Origin: Pollenia angustigena
Lineage: Eukaryota > Arthropoda > Insecta > Diptera > Polleniidae
Direction: 5' to 3'
DNA: 64,000 nucleotides
Assembly (NCBI GenBank): GCA_930367215.1
Contig: OV884056.1
Location: 254,847,127 to 254,911,126 of the forward strand
Position 1 is the first letter of the stretch. Each line of letters opens with the position of its first letter. A program made the position numbers and the translations under genes. The notes under the pieces are model-generated. The model searched no databases and was not told the DNA's origin. It saw only the letters and a program-made list of their open reading frames with translations. This document shows, piece after piece, positions 33,715-43,608 of this stretch.

Positions 33715-34215
33715 TATATATCGAAAATAAGGATTTTCTCTTCTATGGTATAACAAATACTGGCTTCGCTAACTAAAACTTCTCTGTATCGCCGGCCTTT
33801 GGCCGGGCGGAAGGATTTTCTCCTCTATGGTATAACAAAGACCGGCTTCGCTAACTAAAGCTTCTCTGTATAGCCGGCCTTCGGCCGGGGGCAAGGATTT
33901 TCTCCTCTATGGTATAACAAACACCGGCTTCGCTAACTAAAGCTTCTCTGCGTAGTCGGCCTTGTTCGGAAACAAGGCAGTTTTTCGAAGCATTACTTAG
34001 CGAAACCGGTTTTTGTTAGACCATAAAGGAGAAAATCCTTGCGCCCGGCCGAAGGCCGGCTATACAGAGAAGCTTTAGTTAGCGAAGTCGGTCTTTGTTA
34101 TACCATAGAGGAGAAAATCCTTGCGCCCGGCCGAAGGCCGGCTATACAGAGAAGCTTTAGTTAGCGAAGCCAGTATTTGTTATACCATAGAAGATGAAAT
34201 CCTTATTTTGGATAT
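33715..34215. repeat. Central inverted array of ~82-base units
   Basis: The left arm has three direct units (starting AAGGATTTTCTC near 33729, 33811 and 33893). The right arm has inverted counterparts up to about 34207. Each unit holds GGTATAACAAA, GGCTTCGCTAACTAAA, CTTCTCTGTAT and a GCCGGCCTTCGGCCGGG-type hairpin. The symmetry centre is CCTTGTTCGGAAACAAGG. Adjacent units differ by only a few bases. Confidence 0.85.
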
Positions 34216-34387
34216 ATATATATATTTAATATATACACCCGGAGTAAATGCTATAAAAATATTTTATCCATATTATGTTTAATTTAACCAAATCATTGTC
34301 ACCGACAACCATATTATGGTTAAATAAGTATCTTTAAAAAATCACTTGAAATTTTAACGGTATTTTAAAAAAAAATGTACACATTTT

Positions 34388-34510
34388 TGATTATAAGTTA
34401 AGTTGCGGACGTTGCAAAGTGTCATAACGTCCTCGTCCTCGTCTTCGATGGACATTATGACACTTTAAAAGTGTCCAAGGACACTACGACACTGGACGTT
34501 ATGACATGTC
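34388..34510. repeat. Small inverted repeat with GTGTC motifs
   Basis: GTGTCATAACGTCC near 34419 is inverted as GGACGTTATGACATG near 34494, and GACACTTTAAAAGTGTCC lies between as a local palindrome. This breaks the symmetry of the larger palindrome and looks like a separate small insertion in its right arm. Confidence 0.6.
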
Positions 34511-34914
34511 ACCTAAATTGATATGAATAATAAACACTTTTTTGCAAATTTAGTAATTTTTTTTTTTTTTTTGGGAAAAAATTCGTTTTTGCTTTTTGGG
34601 TCATTTTTCATTTTCTTTTTGGGCCCTTTTTCGTTTTTTTTGGGCAAAAATTCATATTTACCTTTTTGGGTCATTTTTCATGTTCGCTTGGGCGATTCTT
34701 CATTTGGGCGATTTTTCATTTATTTTTTTGGGCCATTTTTCTTTGGGCGATATTTCCTACAGCCAATAAAATCACAATTTTTACTTTGGGGCTATTTTTC
34801 ATCTACTAATAAAAAATGCACGTTTAAAGAAATGAAAAATCACCACATACATTTTTACACAAATTTTATAAAATTCTATGTAAAAGTTTCTAGGGATAAC
34901 ATAAAAAACCAAAG

Positions 34915-35330
34915 TAGAGAAAATCCTTGCCGGTTATGCAGAGATGCTTTAGTTAGCGAAGCCGGTGTTTGTTATACCATAGAGGAAAAAATCCTTGAGC
35001 CCGGCCGAAGGCCGTCTATTACGAGTTCGTTATACCATAGAAAAGAAAATCCTTGCGCCCGAACGAAAGCCGGCTATGTAGTGAAGCTTTAGTGAGCGAA
35101 GCCAGTGTTCGTTATACCAAAGAGAAGAAAATCGTTTCACCCGGCCGAAGGCCGGCTATACAGAGAAGCTTTAGTTAGCGAAGCCAGTGTTCGTTATACC
35201 ATAGAGAAAAAAATTCTTGCGCCCGGACGAAGGCCGGCTATAACGTAGAGCTTTAGTAAGCAAAGCCAGTGTTCGTTATACCATAGAGAAAAAAGTCCTT
35301 GTGCATGGCCTAAAGCCCAACCGTGCTATC
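34915..35330. repeat. Tandem array of ~82-base units outside the centre
   Basis: Five to six further units, in the orientation of the right arm, with AGCTTTAGTTAGCGAAGCC, GTTATACCATAGAG and AAATCCTTGCGCCCGG; some carry GGCCGAAGGCCGGC, others decayed versions. They have no counterpart in the left arm. Confidence 0.8.
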
Positions 35331-35687
35331 AATCGTACGATTTTTAAAAACAAAACTGTATAATTATCCGGATTTTGAAATCGGGATTCTAAATTTGGGA
35401 TTTTTAGTTTTGGGCATATGAACTCCACCGAAAATGTTTAATGTCACTTTCTTTGTGTTCTTTTTTGGGGTTAAAATTCATTATAAATTTTGAGGTGATT
35501 TTTCATAATGAAGTATAACCCCAAATTTAGGGTCATATTTCATTTTATTTTTAGGGTTATTTTTCATTTTTTGGGGTAATTTTTCATTAAAAAAATGGGG
35601 CCATATTGCATTATGAAAAATAGCCCCAAATTTGGGGTCAATTTTCATTTATTTTTTGGGGCCATATTTCGCAGCGCCGTTGATTAG

Positions 35688-36470
35688 TAGCTTTTCTTAG
35701 TAAGTCTGCTGGGTATTTCGTGGGGAGTATGATACTCTCACATCAGGCCAGATACCGATCCGAAAAGAAAGTGTGAAAGTCATCATATATTAAATATTGC
35801 ACTACATGGTTGTTTAAACCAATTGGACAAGACATTTTATGTCTGGGTGGAAAGCTTTGTGTCGTTATGATACCAAGATGGGATTAGTAACACCATCCTG
35901 ATACGGTTGTTTTTGTGTGCCCTTACACAGTACAAGCCCAAGGGGAAGGCAGATGAAAACTTTCCATCGGTACCCGTTGCATTTCTTTCCAAAAATGTGT
36001 CAAAAAATAAGATCTTGGTTTGTAGTAGTTGTTTCCTTTACAAAAGATTAGTGTTACTGGATAAAAACGACGCTTTTGTTTCAAAATGCTTTTCTTACAA
36101 TGATGTCGATAAACCATTTGCACGAGGTGACTGTGGTGCTACCCAAAGTTAGATTGTTTCCGAATTACAATTGGAACCAGTGGAGTTGATTCGGTTGTAA
36201 GGAGGAAACATCTTTATCCTGTTGCTACTCAACAGGTGACAGGTTCGAACAATGCAGCAGAGCTTAGATAGCTCAAACTTCATAGCAAGGGGTTTGATTG
36301 TATTCAGTACCGCCAACTGCTTAAGTATTGCAAGATATGCGAGCCTTGTCAACTCTATACATCGACATTTAGTTTATGTCAATAACTCAGTGGCTAAGAC
36401 CCACCATGCAATTACGTCAGAGTTACAGTTATGCATGTTAAACATGAACATTTGTTCATTTTGCTAAATA
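35688..36470. other. Unclassified block of more balanced composition (right half)
   Basis: The sequence TAGCTTTTCTTAGTAAGTC resumes after the foldback-like element. It holds GCATTTCTTTCCAAAAATG, GGTGACTGTGGTGCTACC and other mixed-composition sequence to about 36470. The 81-codon plus frame at 35907-36152 has no domain I recognise. Taken with 32560-33057 it may be one older element of about 1.3 kb split by the insertion. Confidence 0.4.
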
Positions 36471-36667
36471 TGTGCAAAATCTTGTCTTTCTAAAAAGCGC
36501 AACATTTTGGATTGAGTTTAGTTCTAAACAATGCAGATCCCCTACTATAAATTGCCTTAAAAATCCAGCTTTTTCTTCCGAGAAAATGAATTTATTTTAT
36601 CCGTTTTTTCCCTTTTAAAATTAAAATTTTACAAATAATTTGTCACTAATTATAAATACTAAAACAT

Positions 36668-36722
36668 AATTAGTATAGTGGTAAATTCATCGAACTGTTT
36701 ATGGTTTTAGTCCAAATTTTTT
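36668..36722 (+). repeat. tRNA-like segment (SINE head or tRNA relic)
   Basis: TTAGTATAGTGGTAAATTC resembles the A-box/D-arm of Asp- or Gly-type tRNAs (AGTATAGTGGTTA). It is followed 25-30 bases later by GGTTTTAGTCC, a decayed B box. No acceptor stem pairs. It lies shortly upstream of the SINE-like repeat at 36770. Confidence 0.4.
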
Positions 36723-36769
36723 ATATTTTAATCAGATTAGATCCACCAAAGGTTAAAATACCATTTGGT

Positions 36770-36990
36770 TTAAAGATTGATGTTTGACTTTTGACTGCCA
36801 GCCGTCGTCAATGGCGGTGGGCGTTAAACGGCAAACCCTTCTGAGGATATTAAGTTGTTATAATCTAAACGTAATGGCGACGTGTTCGTTAAAACCTGGG
36901 TTCGGTTCCCAGCGCTGTCAGTAATGAAAAACTGTCAATGAAAATTTTAATTAATTTGATGTTATGAAACTCCTTTCCTCATAGAAATAA
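36770..36990 (+). repeat. SINE-like repeat, second copy
   Basis: It shares TGTTTGACT, GACTGCCAGCCGTC, TGGCGG and the B-box-like GGGTTCGGTTCCCAGC plus CTGTCAGTAATGAAAA with the copy at 9100-9300. The spacing of the A-box-like and B-box-like parts is shorter here, consistent with a deletion. Confidence 0.45.
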
Positions 36991-37070
36991 TATAATGAAA
37001 TTTTTAAACACTTTGTTAAATTTAAAATATTTCAAAATATTTTTATGAATGCAGACATTAGACTTTAAAA

Positions 37071-37564
37071 CAGTGTTCGAAAATAAACAGTACATTATTT
37101 AACGTTCGGCTCACACACCCAGGAACGATATCTATTTTGTTAGTGATTGTGTAGACATACACAACCCTTAATACCGTTCGTAACTATTTTCAAGAAAGAA
37201 CCGAACATTTGTAGTGATACTGTAGACAAACATTATATTTTAATGTTCTATAATGTTTTTTTCGTGTGTGTATTTTGTTTTTGCAAAAATGTTTTTTACC
37301 AGCCAAAAGGGACGAACATTAACGAGCCGAACCGAACACTTTGAAGTTTGTAGATGTTCAAAAAAAAACCGAACGGAATTAAATGTTCACATCTTTTGTT
37401 AAGTTTGATAAAAACAGTAATATTTTTGTGTTCGAAAGATGACTAACAGGGAAACGTTATTTTTTTATGATTTTCTACACAAACACTATTAGCGTTTGTG
37501 TTTTCCACAAATCTACAGAAACGAACATTAAAAAACCATATTTAGTGTTTATTTTCGAACACTG
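37071..37564. mobile_element. hAT-type MITE with exact 8-base target duplication
   Basis: The ends CAGTGTTCGAAAATAAAC and GTTTATTTTCGAACACTG are perfect inverses over 18 bases. The 8-mer CTTTAAAA occurs directly on both flanks (37063-37070, 37565-37572). CAGTG ends and an 8-base duplication fit the hAT superfamily. The 494-base interior is rich in GAACATT/AATGTTC motifs and has no transposase; the two short frames inside are not genes. Confidence 0.9.
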
Positions 37565-37835
37565 CTTTAAAATGTTTTTATTAACTCGTATTAATAATTC
37601 AAAGCCTTTCTATACAAAACATTTTTGTAAAAAAGACAAAATTACGAATTACATCACATTAAAAAATGCCTATCCATACATGACAACTGTTAATCAGTCT
37701 CCCATGTATTATATTTAGTAAAAAAAAAAAAATAACATGTGGCAGCACTACGATAAATATTGGCAAATTCGCCAAATTTTATAATTTTAAAGATGGTTTA
37801 TATGTTTATTGAATAATAGATTTGTTGGTTTAAAC

Positions 37836-39450
37836 CAGTGATGCCAACTTTTTGAGAGCAAAAAGCACTTTAAAATTTAAAAAAAGCACTAAAAAGCGCT
37901 ATTTCGAACAAAAAAAGCGAAAAAAGCACTAAGCCATTTTTACAATTTAATTAAATACAAAACAAGTAACATTACGCTATGCCGAATATTATATAACTCC
38001 AAAATTTAAAACAAAGGCGACGGCGTTGATGTGGACCATTTTCATTTAAGATTTAATCATATATTTACATTTGTGTATAAAAATTTTTAAATCTTCAATA
38101 AAAATAATATCATCCAAATAATTTTGATCATCATTAGCTGAGTTTGAAATGGCCATAAAACAGTTTTAAAGTTATACAAAAGCGCATGAAAAACATCAGG
38201 TTACACAACGTTCGTTATAAAAGCAATTACTGTCAGCTGTTTTTAATTTATTTAACACTTTGCTAATACCAAGCTACGGCTTTTTTGTTTGTTTTTAAAG
38301 TCTTTGCGTTTCTTTGTACGGTTTCCGACTGCATGTTTTTAAACAATTCCTAATATTTTCTAAGACCGCATTTAGATCTATGCAATTAACGCAGAGTTTT
38401 TTTTCTATTTTCTTTTAAAGTAGTTGCTACGAAACTTTTTTCACATTTTCATTTGCATTTTTTTCAAGCATTTTTTCATCTTTTTCAACCCTGTTTTCTT
38501 CGCTAGACCTCTTGCTAACAAACAAAAAGTTGCATGTGAAAGTTAAGGCAAGTTGCGGCGTTAATTGCATAATGTAAATATGGTCTAAGCCATTTTCTAT
38601 TTTTGAAACAGTATCTACATCATTCAAAAAATGTTTACCAAAATACATCGTTTTTATTACGATTACTAAATATCGATACCTACCCATAAGAATGGATTAA
38701 GCGACACTTTTAGCGAAAATGACTTTTTGATGTGGAACTATACTAGAAGTTAAGCGCCACATTTTGGCCTGGGTTTCGCTGCCCTATCATCGATGCAAAG
38801 GAAACTACAGAGAAAATAAAATTGTATCAACCGTCAAGTTTTCTCACTGGAATAATGTTGCACCCTGTAATTTGTATTATCCGCCAAAGAAATTATGTTA
38901 AGCCACATTTTTAAATATGGTTTGTATTCTGAAAATCACTTTCCAAATATGTTCCTTTCAATAAAATACACAAATAAATAACTAAATGAGACTTTTTTAT
39001 GTTTCCTACACAATTTTAGAAATGTCGCTTAATATATTCGTATAGGAAGGTATCGATATGTTGTCAACGCTAAAAAGTGCAACGTTTCGTAAAATTTCCA
39101 AATTGCTAGAAAGCCTAGCTCTTACCTCGTAAATAAAGTTTTTGGTAAAACGAATGCAAGTCTTTTTTATCACTTTTTTATCATTTGAAATCTTAAAATC
39201 TATACAGGCCTTCTCAAAATTGTACCCCAAATAGCAAAGCTCATCTTAATCATCCTCTATATAATCGTAGTTTAAAAAATGGTAGAAAAAAAATAAAAAT
39301 TGTAAAAAGCACTAATGGCACTAACGAAAAATTTAAAAAAGCACCAAGCTAGTGCTTTTCCTTAGTTTGGCACTATGGATAGAATTTTGGCGTTTTGAGG
39401 CATCAAAAAGCCCCATAAATAGTGCCAAAAGCACTAAGTTGACATCACTG
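37836..39450 (-). mobile_element. hAT-like element, 1.6 kb, degenerate
   Basis: The ends CAGTGATGCCAACTTTTTGA and CTAAGTTGACATCACTG are inverted, with repeated AAAAAGCACT motifs just inside both. Flanking 8-mers are GTTTAAAC (37828-37835) and GCTTAAAC (39451-39458). The element is long enough to hold part of a transposase; two minus-strand frames (39230 to 39006, 38687 to 38427) could be decayed pieces. No intact gene remains. Confidence 0.8.
39006..39230 (-). pseudogene. Possible hAT transposase fragment
   Basis: The 74-codon minus-strand frame includes KKTCIRFTKNFIYEVRARLS and SNLEILRNVALFSVDNI, which resembles the helical part of hAT transposases with the loose pattern F...E...RL..N...L..... 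S..N. The match is weak and made by eye. Its position inside a hAT-like TIR element supports the reading. The conserved C-terminal dimerisation motif was not found downstream. Confidence 0.3.
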
Positions 39451-39458
39451 GCTTAAAC

Positions 39459-39607
39459 CTGCGATCGGCAACCTATACTATTACATTTTGCGATTGTTTG
39501 CGTTGTATGAATTTTACATATGTTGTTGTTAATGTTGAAAATTCTCTTCAATGTGTGTGTACACGTACGTTATAAAAAATGTGGCGCCCAGATTTTGCCG
39601 ATCGCAG
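39459..39607. mobile_element. 149-base hAT-type MITE abutting the larger hAT-like element
   Basis: The ends CTGCGATCGGCAA and TTTGCCGATCGCAG are inverted. The flanking 8-mers are GCTTAAAC (39451-39458, shared with the neighbouring element) and GTTTAAAC (39608-39615). The left part (CGGCAACCTATACTATTACA, then TTCAATGTGTGTG) has a relative at 54241-54320 starting CAGCGATTAGCAACCTATAC. No coding capacity. Confidence 0.8.
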
Positions 39608-39615
39608 GTTTAAAC

Positions 39616-41219
39616 ACATTTTAAATCAAAAAGAGAGTTTAACCTGCTTTGATTTACTAGCGCTCAGATATTTAAGTAAGGAGGTTGCGAAAAATATTCC
39701 TAATGCAAATTCTAGCAAAAATCAGTTTTTTTTAAATTTTAATTGGAATCTATAATCCTAGTAACCAAAAGAAACAAATTAATTGCTAAAAAGTCAACAA
39801 TAAACAGGATATAAGAATTTAAAAAGAAAAATGAAATGAAACATAAAAAAGCAAATGACTAATAAAAAAGATAAAAATTTACAGACAATAAAAGAGCAAA
39901 AATGCAATTAATTTAAAAGCAAAAAAAAAATTAAGGTTAAATTAAGGATATACTTAGATAAGTGAACAGATTTTAATATTTTTTTTATTACAAGATAAAA
40001 TTGCTTTCAAAATCGTAAAATCTAAAATAAGTTTTCCGCTAATAAAGAATCGAAGAAATTCTGTAATTTTCTAATAGCATCAGCTAATGCTGTACAAAAA
40101 AAAAAATTACAAAAACCCAAATCAAACAAGAAATATGTGTAAAGAAAAAAGAATCTAACTAATTTAAAATTTAACTTCAAACTGAAATCACTAGCAGCAT
40201 TGATGGTATCATCGCCAATACCATAAAAATAAAAAAGAGAAAAAATACAATTAAAAAAAATGTTTTGGTAACAACAATCATAGTATAACACTATCCATAT
40301 ATACATACATACTATATACGTTCCATACATCTTTTTTCCAGGCTATGATGACAATCCGTAAAAAAAAAATTAACAAAAAACTAGATTTAAAACACATAAA
40401 AAATATCTCGAGCTAAAAAAGCGAACGAAAAATCCAGCATCTAACCACAACTGTTTTCATCAGAGGTAAGGAAAATTGGATTTGATATAGAAAACAGAAA
40501 CCAAATAACATCGAACAACAACAACAACAAATAGCTTTTTTTTTTTTTATAAAAAGGAAATAAAAAATGTATATTGCATTGAACTCAGGGTGTTATCCTT
40601 TAACTAGCAACGAAACTTTTTTTTATTGTAAATTTACTCAATATATATTTGTTTTTTTAATTCGGTTTGTATCGACACATACATACATACATACATAGAT
40701 AAATGTATGTTTGCAAGATTTTTGTTCCTATTCACTAGTAGCTGGGACACTCTCAATCAATAAATGCGGTTGGCGTTATTATAAAAAGCAAAAAATATAA
40801 AAATAGAGAAATTTATATATATTATTTTTTTTTTTTTTTTTTTGATAACAAAAAGATAAAGAGTCAAAGTAATAAATATTGGCGTGACAAAAATATTGTC
40901 TATGAAGGACAATAAGTTTTTTGAATAAATTAAAAACAGAATTGATAACGAAACAAAAAGAGAAAAGAGTCTGATGAGATTTTCCAAGGATTTTATGCAA
41001 AACTTGTAGAATTGAAATTTATATATTAGAAATGAGCAAGTCTGACAAAAATTTGAGTTGAAAAAAAGTGCAATAGGAAATTATACATCTAATGAAACCT
41101 TATATTAGCTTAATAAGAATCGTATGTGGCTCAGTGGCATGAATGTATAAGGATGCCTAACGAAAATTTAGCAACATAATTATCGATTGTATGAAAAAAA
41201 AACTCTTCAATTTAAATAT
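39616..41219. other. A+T-rich non-coding stretch
   Basis: Long A runs, a poly-T at about 40830 and a (CATA)n tract at 40676-40696. The short minus-strand frames are low-complexity Ile/Phe/Leu strings and are rejected as genes. Confidence 0.55.
40676..40696. repeat. (ACAT)n microsatellite
   Basis: About five ACAT tetramers. Confidence 0.9.
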
Positions 41220-41900
41220 TATATACCCTAGAGGGAAGCGAACTGATACCTAAGTAGTCCCGTGATAGGTCTTTGGTGGTAGAAACCGGTTCTAGTTCTA
41301 ACACTTTATATGAATAAGACCTATTTCTTTTACATGGGTTTGTCATTGGAGGAGGTCAATTTACACCGCTTGACCAGTCACAAACCTATTATCAATGAAC
41401 GGAACCAAATTTAAGAAAGTCCAAATTAATTGTGTCACACCACCAGTGAAGACTGTACTGTAATTCATTACTTTTTATACTGTTTTGTTCTTCATATACC
41501 AGTTAAATTATTGGTTCTCCTTTCACTGGTTATGAGTTGTTTCTTTTGGTACTTATTCTATTTTCACAAATCCCAGGACCAGTCTGTTGTAAGAATTGAC
41601 ACAAATTTCCCGCAGGGTACTTACATAAGTAAGCAATAAGAAGAGTGCAGGGGTAAGTTGCTATTTTTATAGTTAAGCGGCTCTCAACGGACTAATTGTA
41701 AAATCAATACTAGTTCGACACCGCATGAGAGCTCTAAGCGGGCTGCAGAGTGACTACGATGCTATATCTTGGACATTGGGAAGTCAAGGACAACGAAATT
41801 TCTGACGAATTCTACCGACAACTGTTGTGGGTTTGCCAGTCAGGGGGTCTTGGGTATAAGACGACTAATCGCCTGGACATTTTCATAGGGTGATACTTAA
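41220..41900. other. Unclassified block including a dispersed repeat
   Basis: The part 41431-41580 (GTGTCACACCACCAGTGAAG, TATTGGTTCTCCTTTCACTG) is a diverged copy of 19229-19400. The rest (GACACCGCATGAGAGCTCTA, CAGTCAGGGGGTCTTGGGTA) is less A+T-rich than its surroundings and may be a transposon remnant, but I see no decisive motif. Confidence 0.45.
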
Positions 41901-41938
41901 TTAGTTCCAATTTCTTCCATTACCTGAAAAACACATTT

Positions 41939-42255
41939 TTGAACATCTTATCGTTTATTTAAACCATGTAATTTTCACCGGCAACCATATGACCAATTTA
42001 TGGTTAAATGTGACAATGATTTGATTACTAAAAACTCAATTTATACGCACAAGTATGATAGTGTGAATGCATTTTGTTCTGAAAAAATAGAGGAGATCTC
42101 ACTGAAGACTTGAAAGGTCCGGTTATCACAGCTTAATATGGTTGTTGCTTCACGATAATGAACTAATTTAGCCATTATATGTAAAATAATTTCTTTAAAA
42201 GTCGTATTGTTGAAGGTGACCAAATTGAAAAATATTTATTCTCTGGGAGTTTTAG
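41939..42255. repeat. Decayed copy of the ATTATGGTTG-type TIR family (family D)
   Basis: It contains TCACCGGCAACCATATGACC, TTATGGTTAAATGTGACAAT, TTAGCCATTATATG and ends near TATTCTCTGGGAG. These are the motif series and right end of the element at 55191-55676, with the left TIR decayed. Confidence 0.5.
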
Positions 42256-42371
42256 TAGAATAAACCTCTATATGTTCATTCATCTTTTTATTCACCGTTA
42301 AGGACTTCGTGATTAACTTCATCGGTCTCCAGCAATACGCAAATGATATTGTTAACCTTCCAAACCAAGGT

Positions 42372-42394
42372 AAGGTTAGGTTAGGTTAGGTTAA
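42372..42394. repeat. (GGTTA)n tail of the retrotransposon
   Basis: About four GGTTA pentamers (TAACC on the element's strand). The position at the 3' end of a non-LTR element explains it; it is not read as a telomere. Confidence 0.85.
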
Positions 42395-42569
42395 GAAGGG
42401 TTATGTGCCCAAGGGCACAATTCCACTCGGAGACCAATGCGGTCCATTGTGAATCCCTTCAATAAAAAAAGGTAGAGAAAAAGAAAAGTGAAGAATAAAA
42501 ATAAGAGGTGGATAGAATTAAGTAAGCTAATATGTACCACGTAGAACTATTACCCTCTCAACAGTCCTC

Positions 42570-43105
42570 TCAACAGAAACCATCGCACTTTTTCCCTGAC
42601 AGAACCCAGTAAGTCAGTTGGATTACATCCAGTTCGTCGTGAAATCTATCTCCTGGCCTTTTATGTCTGAGACCCTGCATCCAAGGACAGTGGCACAGAA
42701 CATGCTCGATCGTCTCTAGCTCTACAGAATCATCGCACAATCTGAAGAAGTCCGGTATGGTATTGTCCCATTTGCTCGTAAAAGCCCTTACAGGACAATT
42801 ACCCGTCAAGAACCCTAAAAGTGTCCTAAGACCACCCCTATTCAATCCCAGTAGAACCGTTGTTTCCCCCGAGTCCAATCTGGGCAATAATGCCCTATAC
42901 ACCCTGCAAACCACGGAATCTTTCCCGTATCACCCCATAGTAGTAATATAGGGGAGGCTTTACCCCCTGTCCCTTACCACTTAGTCCAGATTCGAACCCC
43001 CTTTAGCGAGTTCGTCCGCCACCTCATTTCCATCAACCATGCAGTGCCAAGGTTCCCAACACAGCCTTACATTGAATGCCTCCATGAGTTCCCAAAACCT
43101 AACCT
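42570..43105 (-). pseudogene. Non-LTR retrotransposon ORF2 C-terminal remnant (RNase H end plus terminal domain)
   Basis: The first part reads RFWELMEAFNVRLCWEPWHC, then MVDGNEVADELAKGGSNL. This matches the RNase H end V.L.WVPGH..I.GNE.ADELA..G, with the usual Val-Pro-Gly-His changed to EPWH. Three in-frame stops follow, then an open frame: CRVYRALLPRLDSGET, LLGLNRGGLRTLLGFLTGNC, and EHVLCHCPWMQGLR. The L.GFLTG.C...C...EH.LC.CP pattern is the cysteine/histidine-containing end of such ORF2 proteins. The product would have supported reverse transcription of element RNA; this copy is dead. Confidence 0.8.
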
Positions 43106-43608
43106 TTTACATATTTAAGTTAAACTAAAATAGAAAATGCAAACATATAACTTCTTCTTTTAAATTGCAATTCTTTTTTTAACCCTGGATGGATACTGTT
43201 CGTCGAATCGACGAACTTCTTAAAAAAAATTCAATCGGAACAATTTTTAAAATAAAAATTAAACAAAATAAATTTAGTAAAATGTCTTACTAAAACAAAT
43301 ATATTGCTACGAAAGTTAAATTATCTAAGAATTATTTATAGTTATAAGATATCTTGTAAGTTATAGTTTTATGTTACTTAAAATTCACATGTATAATTTT
43401 CAACACAACTGTTATTTTAAAATAAAATAAATTTCCCAGTAATTTCTGGAAATTGTTTTAGAACATAATAAATAGTTATTACGGGAAGGTTCAGGAAAAA
43501 TCTAGAAATAATTATGAAATATAAAATGGGGTGACTCATGTATAATTAGTTGAGTTTGTTTTGAGAAACGGTTCTGTTCGTAACTTACAATTGTGAACAA
43601 AATAATTA

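Larger units (their letters stand above)
33067..35678. mobile_element. Foldback/MULE-like nested palindromic element (2.6 kb)
   Basis: The ends are inverted: GGCGGTGCGCAAAATG on the left and CATATTTCGCAGCGCC on the right, each followed inward by GAAATATGGCCCC or its complement. The flanks carry similar 9-mers, TGTGATTAG (33058-33066) and GTTGATTAG (35679-35687), matching at 7 of 9. From outside in, both arms have an array of GAAAAATGGCCC-type motifs, a CAGAGAAAA-type TIR segment, and an array of about 82-base units with GGCCGAAGGCCGG hairpins, meeting at CCTTGTTCGGAAACAAGG (33960-33977). Long inverted repeats made of short direct repeats, with 9-base duplications, are known for Drosophila Foldback (FB) elements. 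The right arm is longer: extra units at 34915-35330 and a third GGGG array at 35455-35670. No transposase is seen. Confidence 0.65.
42365..43110 (-). mobile_element. 5'-truncated non-LTR retrotransposon 3' end
   Basis: On the minus strand the sequence runs from an RNase H end, through a terminal coding domain (43105-42570), then a roughly 200-base 3' UTR (including CCGAGTGGAATTGTGCCC), to a tail of TAACC repeats (42394-42372). A 5'-truncated copy with a simple-repeat tail is typical of target-primed retrotransposition. The RNase H domain downstream of the reverse transcriptase places it among the RNase H-bearing non-LTR clades (I/LOA/R1-like); I cannot choose the clade. Confidence 0.75.

Noticed and set aside
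34523..35092. Longest open frame in the window (189 codons, plus strand).
   Set aside because: It consists of Phe/Gly/Leu strings translated from the TTTTTGGG arrays and then the hairpin units of the foldback-like element. There is no protein-like composition and repeat structure explains the openness.
33067..35678. CRISPR-like array of regular units.
   Set aside because: The units are directly adjacent, without unique spacers, and are mirrored around a palindrome in a eukaryotic sequence.
41757..41880. Possible endonuclease piece of a non-LTR element (ISDEFYRQL).
   Set aside because: The resemblance is limited to a few residues and the following sequence does not continue the expected pattern.
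42372..42394. Telomere-like GGTTA/TTAGG repeats.
   Set aside because: Only about four units, located at the 3' end of a non-LTR retrotransposon remnant; better explained as its tail.
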